Source: a virus
Direction: 5' to 3' (one strand)
Length of the DNA: 41,716 nt
Virus record (IMG/VR): IMGVR_UViG_3300035670_000495
Span: 1-41,716 of that record
Numbering within the stretch: the first letter of the stretch is position 1; each line of letters begins with the position of its first letter. Under the pieces are notes generated by a model. It was not told the origin of the DNA. It made no database searches and was given only the letters and a program-made list of their open reading frames with translations. A program made the translations under genes and the position numbers. Below are positions 10,247 through 22,046 of the stretch, in pieces.

Positions 10247-12718
10247 CTATCTCACGAAGACTGCAAGGCCGGTGAATGTTCTATTGCTTGCCCCACCTGA
10301 TGTGACGCCCTGGTTCCAAAAGTGCCCGTGCGCTCTCCACTGCGAGTTCGCTGTGTAGGTAAATCCAATTCCACCGCCCCAGCGGCCGCCGGTGTTTGAC
10401 GTACCGCCCATGCCAATCATCGAAACACCGTGACCAGTTACACCTGCAGATGTGTTTGTAGTGTACCCGCCTGTAATAAAGCTGTTGACATTGCCATAAT
10501 TGTTTGCTCTGTCTGAAAGAATCTTGAAGCCGTAGACGGTAGGAACCTGCGACTGAAACTGCGCCACGCTGGCAACAGTCTGAAGTCTACGAACCCACGA
10601 ATACTCTTCTTGAACAACGTTTGGAAATAGCCACTGATCTCCGTACGTCGTTTGGTTCGTGCCTCCTGTGACACTTCGCAGATTCAAGATTGTTGCGTTG
10701 TGGCGCCAGCCGACTCTTCTAGAAGTGTCGTTGATTGAAATAACCATGATGTCGTTGAACGCCAAAGAGTGAAAGAGCGGGCTGAACGAGTCGATGTCTG
10801 TAAAGTTAGAGTTGTTCACGAGAGGGAACAGAGTTGTGTACTGCGCCTCTGTGCTCCACAGCCAGCCGTCCCAGTGAGGCCCGAATGTCACACCGGCTCC
10901 AGCCGATGTCTGATTCGCAGTCGCGCCTGGCAAGCTGTTCGTGAGAAGTGTGTTGCTCGACAGCTTCATAACTTGTGTCCAGCCACCGCTTTCAATCGAA
11001 AAGTTGCAGTACGTCAAGTATGCTGTAGAAGATCCTGCTGGTTTGATCCAGTATGATCCGTCCGTGGCAGCCGGATTGATTTCTTTGATCGCCTGAGCGC
11101 TCACCGCAGCACGTGCTTCGGATGTTCCGTCAAGCGTAAATCCTTTGACTCTTGTTAGTTGAATGTGCGTTGTGTCATAGACTCTCTTGATAAAGAAATA
11201 GTCCTTGTCACTTCCATCTCCTGTAATTCCGAGCTTTCCTCCTGCAGGATACTGGTAAAGAACCATGTCTGCTTCTTCAAAATTATGTCCAGGAACAGCA
11301 AGAATTTCTCGGTCAAGAGAGACAGAGATTGATGTAAAAGTCTGCGTACCTGTCCCCCCGGAGATTGTCGTTATTGTTGCGCCACCAGGTGAGTCAGAAA
11401 TGTTGATCAAGTTTGTCTGAGCATTTAGAGCTGTTACCCAGTAGGTGGTGTCGTTTGTCAGGCTCGTGGCTGGAGTACCGGTGGTCGAGTAAAGAACCAT
11501 CTGACCTTCAGTCCAGTTTGTTGCTGCGTTGAGAGTAATGTTTCCAAGACCAGTGATTGAAGAAACTGTAAATGTCTGCGAGCCAGAGTTGTCTCCGTCG
11601 AACTCTTTTGCTTCTCCAGTCGTAAGAGTCGTAACTACTTGGTCATCTGGATCAAGATTGGATCCAGAAAAACGAGCAACGAGATCTGCAAGTTGAAAAA
11701 TTCCGCTCATGTTTGATGAGATGTCGATTGCGTCTCCGTCTGGAGTCGCGCTGACTTGGAAAGTAGAAGTTGAAGTTCCAAGACCTGCTGTTGTCTTTAG
11801 ATAGACAATTCCTCGTGGATTAGTGAGAAAGTAGCCACTTGAGGCAACAACGTTGTACTGTAGAGGTGTCGCAAGAAGTCTACCAGAAAAATTCTCAGTC
11901 GAGTGACTGACTGTAATCGTGTCGGCAACTGTATCGACAGCAGACACAGAGCTTGCTACCGACGTACCGCTACTTGTTGCTCTGTTGGAAAAATCTACGC
12001 TAAAAGCGCCAACGGTATTTGATCCGTCAAATGTTCGTGCAGTAGCGCTGTTGCTCGAGTCAAATGATTTTGCTTCTGTGTTCGTCGAGTCAAACTCAAG
12101 AGTGATTGAAGAATTCAAGTTCAAGAAGTAGAAAGGAGTGTTTACGCCAAAGCCGTGAGGACTGTCAGTCTTCACAGTAAGTGTTGATGTCGCCTGCGCG
12201 TCAGTTTCAACACCTCTTGCGTCAGAAATCTTGATCTGAGATCCCTGGAAGAATTCACCAGTTGCAATACCAGTGTACAAGTCTTCGATACTGGCGGTCT
12301 GGAACTGATTTTCCTTGGCAAGATACGTAAATGTTCTAGCAGTAGGAATGCTGTTGATGATGTACGAACCATCGGCAGTAAGTGATTTTGTCCCTGTCAC
12401 TGTAATCGGAGTACCGACAGAAAGCCCATGATCTAAGGATGTCGTGACTGTAATTTCACGAGAACCAGTAATCGTCGTGATAGAGGAAATGTTAGGAATT
12501 GTTGTGTCACCAGACTTCGAGAAGAACGAAGGGGTGTTGTTGATCAGTTCAAGAGTTTCCCACTTGGTCGGCTGAAGACCGTACTCAAAGTCGGTGTCAA
12601 TGAGATTCTCTGGCTCGGAGACACGGAACTTTGTTACTGGGTCGATGAATTCCTTCGGGAAGGAGATCTCACCGCCCGTTCCGCCACCGCTTGAGCTACC
12701 ACCTAAAAATCCAGGCAT
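10247..12718 (-). CDS. Tail fibre protein with C-terminal fibrinogen-like domain (823 aa)
   Basis: The N-terminus (MPGFLGG, glycine/serine run, then IDPVTKFRVSEPENLIDTDF and LQPTKWETLEL) matches a conserved opening of structural proteins in T4-like pelagic phages, probably the part that docks on the virion. The middle (residues ~75-540) repeats the H-x-L/F-x-x-G and VP-x-x-x-T-F beta modules of the giant protein downstream. From about residue 550 comes a fibrinogen-related domain. It opens with a DGSYWIKP strand, continues with a YC-x-F and a GGWTQVMK strand, and ends with a W/G-rich core (HWDGWLWS, GGRWGGGIGF). Fibrinogen-like domains bind sugars or acetyl groups in lectins, so glycan recognition on the host is a reasonable inference. 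The gene ends 12 bases before the 2853-aa gene. Confidence 0.87.
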   Translation of the reverse strand: MPGFLGGSSSGGGTGGEISFPKEFIDPVTKFRVSEPENLIDTDFEYGLQPTKWETLELINNTPSFFSKSGDTTIPNISSITTITGSREITVTTSLDHGLSVGTPITVTGTKSLTADGSYIINSIPTARTFTYLAKENQFQTASIEDLYTGIATGEFFQGSQIKISDARGVETDAQATSTLTVKTDSPHGFGVNTPFYFLNLNSSITLEFDSTNTEAKSFDSSNSATARTFDGSNTVGAFSVDFSNRATSSGTSVASSVSAVDTVADTITVSHSTENFSGRLLATPLQYNVVASSGYFLTNPRGIVYLKTTAGLGTSTSTFQVSATPDGDAIDISSNMSGIFQLADLVARFSGSNLDPDDQVVTTLTTGEAKEFDGDNSGSQTFTVSSITGLGNITLNAATNWTEGQMVLYSTTGTPATSLTNDTTYWVTALNAQTNLINISDSPGGATITTISGGTGTQTFTSISVSLDREILAVPGHNFEEADMVLYQYPAGGKLGITGDGSDKDYFFIKRVYDTTHIQLTRVKGFTLDGTSEARAAVSAQAIKEINPAATDGSYWIKPAGSSTAYLTYCNFSIESGGWTQVMKLSSNTLLTNSLPGATANQTSAGAGVTFGPHWDGWLWSTEAQYTTLFPLVNNSNFTDIDSFSPLFHSLAFNDIMVISINDTSRRVGWRHNATILNLRSVTGGTNQTTYGDQWLFPNVVQEEYSWVRRLQTVASVAQFQSQVPTVYGFKILSDRANNYGNVNSFITGGYTTNTSAGVTGHGVSMIGMGGTSNTGGRWGGGIGFTYTANSQWRAHGHFWNQGVTSGGASNRTFTGLAVFVR

Positions 12719-12800
12719 TACTTAGAACCTCTCATACTTGAAGATCGGCGACTTCCACTAGCGATAGTAACATCAAATCTCTACTACGACAGTTGCAAAA
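12719..12800 (-). other. Remnant of a fibre gene 3' end
   Basis: Between the 183-aa collagen-like gene and the 823-aa gene, one frame reads FATVVVEI, stop, then after a second stop WKSPIFKYERF and a stop (12722-12724) directly before the next start. The last residues resemble the FMYERT end of the 1099-aa collagen-like protein, which also abuts the next start. This suggests the 183-aa gene once continued through here and was truncated by a frameshift and stop mutations. It could also be chance. Confidence 0.3.
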
Positions 12801-13352
12801 CTAAACACCAAGCCACCAAGATGTTGACAGCTTGTATGATCCCTGACCTCCGGTCGGCCCGGTCGGTCCTTGAGTGCCTCCAGCAGCTTCAACAAATGCT
12901 CCAGAAAAGAATACGTATGTCTTTGCACTATTAGTGTCAAACCACACGTCGCCATTGACTGCTGTCTCCGAGCTCGGTTGTGTTGGGCCTGCGGTGAATG
13001 TGCCTTCTGGACCAGTAGGCCCAAGGGGGCCGGTAGGGCCGGTAGGACCGGTCGGGCCTGAGTCGCCTTGCGGCCCGGTCGGACCAACAAATCCTCTGGG
13101 TCCTGTTGGGCCTAGAGGTCCTGTCGGGCCTAGAGGTCCTGTTGGACCAGTAACGTTTGATGGAGCACCTGTAGGTCCAGTTGGTCCAGTAACTGCTGGT
13201 CCAATTGGCCCGGTTGGCCCTGTTGGACCCGTTGGACCAGTCGGGGTAATTCTTTGGATCTCCCAGACGACGCCGTTCCAAACCCACGCAGAGCTGCCTA
13301 CGACAACGACATCACCGATTTGTGGTGAATTTGGAAAATCAATCGCTGACAC
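12801..13352 (-). CDS. Short collagen-like fibre protein, possibly 3'-truncated (183 aa)
   Basis: It begins with GTG (13352) behind GGAG. The N-terminal module [14 protein letters not shown]...WVWNG-x-VWE is nearly the same as the start of the 676-aa protein upstream and is a common phage fibre module. About 85 residues of Gly-X-Y repeats follow, mostly Gly-Pro-Thr with SNVTGPTGP interruptions. [16 protein letters not shown] module shared with the other collagen-like proteins comes next, then a short GPTGPTGGQ stretch. The last 14 residues ([12 protein letters not shown] region) look unlike any C-terminal domain of the paralogues, and the following 80 bases contain an out-of-frame remnant, so the protein may have lost its tip domain. 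Collagen-like triple helices form rigid fibre shafts in phages; this role is inferred. Confidence 0.78.
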   Translation of the reverse strand: MSAIDFPNSPQIGDVVVVGSSAWVWNGVVWEIQRITPTGPTGPTGPTGPIGPAVTGPTGPTGAPSNVTGPTGPLGPTGPLGPTGPRGFVGPTGPQGDSGPTGPTGPTGPLGPTGPEGTFTAGPTQPSSETAVNGDVWFDTNSAKTYVFFSGAFVEAAGGTQGPTGPTGGQGSYKLSTSWWLGV

Positions 13353-13392
13353 CGGAGCTCCTATGCGCTAGACCTAGAAATCTTATACCTTG

Positions 13393-13557
13393 CTAAAGAA
13401 CGTCAGTTCCAGAGTTTAGTCTTGAAACCATAACTTCGGCCCAAGAAGTTGCCGCGTCGACTGACTCCCACGGACCTGACACATCGACTACCACTCCGTT
13501 TTTAGTGATCTCGACAGAAACTGCTTGTTCGTCTACCGTGTACGCGTATTCTTCCAT
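13393..13557 (-). CDS. 54-aa conserved-looking small protein in the fibre operon
   Basis: A 54-codon frame from ATG (13557) to TAG (13393), with an AGGAG sequence about 7 bases before the start. The product begins MEEYAYTVDEQAVSVEI and reads as two or three beta strands followed by an amphipathic helix (SVDAATSWAEVMVSRL). No known domain was recognised. The start is 10 bases downstream of the propeller gene stop and the gene ends 41 bases before the 183-aa collagen-like gene, so it is co-transcribed with fibre genes. It may be a fibre chaperone or an adaptor; there is no direct evidence for either. Confidence 0.65.
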   Translation of the reverse strand: MEEYAYTVDEQAVSVEITKNGVVVDVSGPWESVDAATSWAEVMVSRLNSGTDVL

Positions 13558-13566
13558 GTCTTTCTC

Positions 13567-14490
13567 CTACTGTCTTGTTGCCGTTGCTATTGTTCCGAGT
13601 TCTCCGACAGCCACCCACTCAAGACTGCCAAATGCCGATGCTCTTATTGCTGTACTGCCAAAGTTGGTGTTTCTCTGCGCCCAAGACTCGTTAGAAGCTG
13701 ATCCTGTTCTAGATGATGAAGCCTTTCCGCTCGCTCCTACGGCCAAAAATACACCGAATCCGCCAAAGTCAACACCGTAGATCAATGATCCACTAAATGT
13801 ATTTGCTTGCTGAGTCCATACAATTCCGTCTGTAGATACGGCTACTTTTCCTCCATCGCCCACGACTACTGCGAGACCACTGTCAGAGTGAGCGGCAGAG
13901 TAGATGCGATCAGTGCCAAAAGAAGAAGTTCTTTGAGTCCACGGGCCTTCTTTTACTGACGATGTCGCAAGTTTACCTGTGTCTCCTACGGCAAGCCAAT
14001 AGCCATCACCGTACGACAGTCCATAGATAAATGTAGTGCCGAAAGAAGACGTTCGTTGCGTCCACGATAGTCCGTCAGAGCTTGTTGCAAGCTTTCCGCT
14101 TGCGCCAGCGGCAACCCAGCCGTCGTCCCCGTAGCTGACAGACAAAATAGCAGTCGTGCCAAACGAAGAAGTTCTAAGTGTCCATGAAGTTCCTGTTGTC
14201 GATGTTGCGAGCTTGCCACTACTTCCGGCTGCGACCCAAAGGTTGTTGCCGTAGTAAATTGAGCGAACTGCGCTTGTTCCAAATGGAGAAGTTACTACAG
14301 ACCACGTCACTCCTCCGTCTACTGAAGTCGACATCTTTCCGCTGTCGCCAACTGCGATGTATCTACCTGCGCCGTACGCGACATCGTTTATCGTAGAAGT
14401 TCCAAATGTAGACGATCTAATTGTCCACAAGTTTGGAATAACTCTGCGAGTTGTCGCTGTAACAATCGAATGAATTGCTGCAATAACCAC
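13567..14490 (-). CDS. Seven-bladed beta-propeller fibre/adhesin protein (307 aa)
   Basis: After ~21 leading residues the protein consists of exactly seven repeats of 38-46 residues with the pattern W-[TS]-x-R...FG-[TS]-x2-I, then [YF]-G, W-[VL]-A-[VA]-G-x-[ST]-GK-[LM]-[AS]-[TV]-S. This spacing and the W...FG...VG-x-x-GK motif fit the Ycf48/BNR-like seven-bladed propeller family. The repeat count equals one closed propeller with no spare blade. The start is GTG, three bases after the preceding gene's stop; the RBS is weak, so translation is probably coupled. Propellers in phage fibres bind glycans or act as depolymerases. No sialidase-type Asp box (S-x-D-x-G-x-T-W) is complete in every blade, so binding is more likely than catalysis. 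Confidence 0.8.
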   Translation of the reverse strand: MVIAAIHSIVTATTRRVIPNLWTIRSSTFGTSTINDVAYGAGRYIAVGDSGKMSTSVDGGVTWSVVTSPFGTSAVRSIYYGNNLWVAAGSSGKLATSTTGTSWTLRTSSFGTTAILSVSYGDDGWVAAGASGKLATSSDGLSWTQRTSSFGTTFIYGLSYGDGYWLAVGDTGKLATSSVKEGPWTQRTSSFGTDRIYSAAHSDSGLAVVVGDGGKVAVSTDGIVWTQQANTFSGSLIYGVDFGGFGVFLAVGASGKASSSRTGSASNESWAQRNTNFGSTAIRASAFGSLEWVAVGELGTIATATRQ

Positions 14491-14493
14491 GGC

Positions 14494-16524
<2,031 letters not shown>

Positions 16525-16529
16525 CTACG

Positions 16530-19916
<3,387 letters not shown>

Positions 19917-19924
<8 letters not shown>

Positions 19925-20288
19925 GACTCTTTGGCGAAGCAACAAAGCCAATTGCCGACTTTGTCTGCTCTTCGTCGGCCTTCTCTTGAGATTTGGCTTC
20001 TTCTTTCTGCGGCTCGGCATACGCCCCAAGAGCCGCATACGTCGCCGCGCTGATCCAATAGTCCTCGGAATCAACGAGTCTGGTCGCGCGAATAAGATCA
20101 TGAGCGCACATAAGTGCTGCCACTTCCGATGGAGCGATAGGGTTCTCGAGCTCTAACATGCCAGCCCATACAACGCCTGTTCGAGCCAAGTCCTCGAGAA
20201 AAGCATCTTCTGACTTCTCGTGAGCCAGGTCTTCGGCTGCGCGAAGGATCTTCTTCCTGGTGTCCTTCACAGCCTTTGACCTAATCAT
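19917..20288 (-). CDS. Small helical protein of unknown function (123 aa)
   Basis: An ATG start follows GGAGG with a 5-base spacer. The sequence is almost all helical: a basic N-terminal helix (KAVKDTRKKILRAAEDLAHEK), a middle section with LEDLARTGVVWAGMLELENPIAPSEVAALM, and an acidic/lysine-rich tail (EEAKSQEKADEEQ). No known domain was recognised. It is the first gene of the fibre operon, and an 81-bp gap separates it from the metallophosphoesterase gene further upstream on the same strand. Small helical proteins ahead of fibre genes sometimes are assembly factors, but this is only a positional guess. Confidence 0.7.
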
Positions 20289-20369
20289 GCCAGCCTCCGA
20301 CAGGAGTCAAGAGTGGCACGTATCTGCCACATGCAGATTGTATCTTCAGCTAGAAAAACTGACTTTAGA

Positions 20370-21377
20370 CTAGTCTAGCCAGACGACGTACTCGGCTGTA
20401 ACTCTTCCCTTTTCGGGGTCAACAAAGTGCACTCGCTGAGACGGTTTGCCTACGGCGGCAATAAACTCTCGGGCGTACTCGTTGTGCGACTCGGGCGATC
20501 CAGTCACGAAGACGCGGCCACCGTTAGCCATCGTCAATGCCATCGGTGTATGCCAATGACCCATGTAGACGTCTTGAAAATCTTCAACAACTCCAGTGGC
20601 CCAGGCGTTCGCCTTGCGGAGAATACCGAATGCTGGCGTATTACCACCAAAGCTCTTGATCTCATCGCCGTGAACAAGTAGAGCTTTATAGTTACCGACA
20701 GTGACAATTTGGTACCAGTCGTTGGACATCTGCCAGGTAACGTTCTTTAGATCCTTTGTTCTGTCTTGAGTGATCCGATACGCCATCGCATCGATGTTGT
20801 CCCCCGAAGGGAGCTCGCCCTTGCGACCGAGGCGTCCGTGATTGCCGAACTCGCACACGACCTGAACTTTTTCGTAGTTCTGTGAGAATGTTCTTACCAT
20901 TCTTTCCATGATTCTGGCGGCTTCAAAGAGCTGCTCAAAGAGGTGAGCTTCTACCTCCCAGGCCTGACCTGGAAAGATAGTGATTCCTTCGACCATGTCA
21001 CCGCCAAACATCAAAACCATGTCCTTGACTGGGTGATCTGCTCTTTGGACAGCCGTCAGATGAAGAGTCTTTTCAATGAGCTGATCCATACGAGCGGCGC
21101 ATGTGGCCATGCCGTACGTAACAGTCTTCTTGCCAAGCTGCCAGTCTGTCGCGTGTGCGATGACGCACTCGGCTTTCTGCTTCCGAATGTCCTTTGCTGG
21201 GGGCTTTGCAGCACCTCTTCCGACAGCAAGAGATCCTTCTCTTGCTGCCTTGTACACTGCCTCGACTAGATCTTCATTCTTTCTCTTGGCCTTGTACTCA
21301 GCCTGCTGAGCTTTCTTCAGCGCGGCTCTGAGCTCATCGAGTTCTTCTTCGTATCTTAGATCTTTTTCAATGCTCAT
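20370..21377 (-). CDS. Calcineurin-like metallophosphoesterase (phage nuclease type)
   Basis: After an N-terminal coiled coil (residues 1-45) the metallophosphoesterase motifs appear in order: D78 in HATDWQLG (Q instead of the usual H at the third position), G126-D127 in GGDMVEG, N179-H180 in GNHG, H236 in VHGDE, and H274/H276 in GHWH. These residues bind two metal ions in this superfamily. Phage members of this type are thought to be DNA exonucleases or phosphodiesterases; the substrate here is unknown. The ATG overlaps the stop of the 80-aa gene (ATGA), so the two are co-translated. It reads away from the replication unit across a shared 148-bp divergent region, which fits a role in DNA metabolism. 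Confidence 0.85.
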   Translation of the reverse strand: MSIEKDLRYEEELDELRAALKKAQQAEYKAKRKNEDLVEAVYKAAREGSLAVGRGAAKPPAKDIRKQKAECVIAHATDWQLGKKTVTYGMATCAARMDQLIEKTLHLTAVQRADHPVKDMVLMFGGDMVEGITIFPGQAWEVEAHLFEQLFEAARIMERMVRTFSQNYEKVQVVCEFGNHGRLGRKGELPSGDNIDAMAYRITQDRTKDLKNVTWQMSNDWYQIVTVGNYKALLVHGDEIKSFGGNTPAFGILRKANAWATGVVEDFQDVYMGHWHTPMALTMANGGRVFVTGSPESHNEYAREFIAAVGKPSQRVHFVDPEKGRVTAEYVVWLD

Positions 21378-21616
21378 TTGGCAACCTTTGTCGCGAGCTC
21401 TCCACGCCTGTACCTGGAGATTACCTGTACCGAGAGCTTATGCCCTCGTCTTGCCATGACCCTAGAGATCTTTGATGCTGGAATAGCGCTATCGTCAAGT
21501 GCCGCAAGAAAATCTTTCTTGTCTGTCTCTGACATGCCTTCCATGATCTCTGCGATCCTGGATTTCTTGCCTTGCTGTACTCGCTCTTTCTTTATTTCGT
21601 TGAGCAAGTCTCCCAT
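21374..21616 (-). CDS. 80-aa partner of the metallophosphoesterase, HTH-like
   Basis: An ATG follows GGAGG with a 4-base spacer. The product is helical and basic. Residues ~45-75 (IPASKISRVMARRGHKLSVQVISRYRRGE) have the layout of a helix-turn-helix: a short helix beginning A-S-K-I-S, a turn, then SVQVISRYRRG as recognition helix. It overlaps the metallophosphoesterase start by four bases. This tight pairing suggests the small protein guides the nuclease to DNA or regulates it. Family membership was not identified, so the HTH assignment rests on pattern only. Confidence 0.72.
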   Translation of the reverse strand: MGDLLNEIKKERVQQGKKSRIAEIMEGMSETDKKDFLAALDDSAIPASKISRVMARRGHKLSVQVISRYRRGELATKVAK

Positions 21617-21764
21617 ACATGAACCTCCATCTGGTGAATTGATGTGTGCTCCGCCCCTTATGTACTACGATAATACACTATGCGAAAATGTAATGTATGA
21701 CGAATTGACAACTTCTCTTTCAAGAATTTGATCAACATTCAGACTTTGTCACCGTACTTGGTGT
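21617..21764. promoter_or_regulatory. Divergent promoter region between nuclease and replication units
   Basis: 148 AT-rich bases separate the starts of two divergent units. A TTGACA hexamer occurs at 21705-21710 on the plus strand, but no good -10 lies 16-18 bases from it. TATGAT overlaps the plus-strand start (21764-21769). On the minus strand TATTAT lies at 21670-21675. The exact promoters cannot be fixed by eye. Confidence 0.4.
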
Positions 21765-22046
21765 ATGATGTCAGTACACAAAAATCGCAAAACTTCACAA
21801 TCTCTCAAAATCTGGGGTTCTACATTGACAAATACTGAGACTGCCACGCGGCGCGTCAGCGTTCGCAAGGTGGCTATAAAGTACGGCGTCCCGGCAGGGG
21901 CCGTCATTCGAGCAATTGATTCTGGTGAACTTTCCGCCGTAATGATACGCACGCCGAGTGGACAGGAGCGACTGTACATCTGTGAGGTTGATGCTGCAAA
22001 CTGGATAGAATCTTTGCGCACCGACCGAACGGAGATCGCGCAATGA
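21765..22046 (+). CDS. Excisionase/MerR-like helix-turn-helix protein (93 aa)
   Basis: The core (VSVRKVAIKYGVPAGAVIRAIDSGELSAVMIRT...RLYICEVDAANWIESL) is a winged helix-turn-helix of the excisionase/MerR type: a VRKVA helix, a turn, a VIRAIDSGELSAV recognition helix, then a beta wing and a D-A-x-x-W-I helix. The stop overlaps the primase start (ATGA), so they form one unit. In satellite and phage replicons this kind of gene directs DNA rearrangement or represses its own operon. The start is uncertain: ATG at 21765 or 21768, neither with an RBS, and the first ~30 residues look unstructured, so a later non-ATG start is possible. Confidence 0.75.
   Translation: MMSVHKNRKTSQSLKIWGSTLTNTETATRRVSVRKVAIKYGVPAGAVIRAIDSGELSAVMIRTPSGQERLYICEVDAANWIESLRTDRTEIAQ

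Noticed and set aside
19925-20101. Upstream part of an 87-aa arginine-rich minus-strand frame
   Set aside because: Almost wholly inside the 123-aa gene; only the last 28 codons (19838-19924) are plausible.
21705-21733. Promoter from TTGACA at 21705
   Set aside because: No acceptable -10 hexamer at 16-18 bases.
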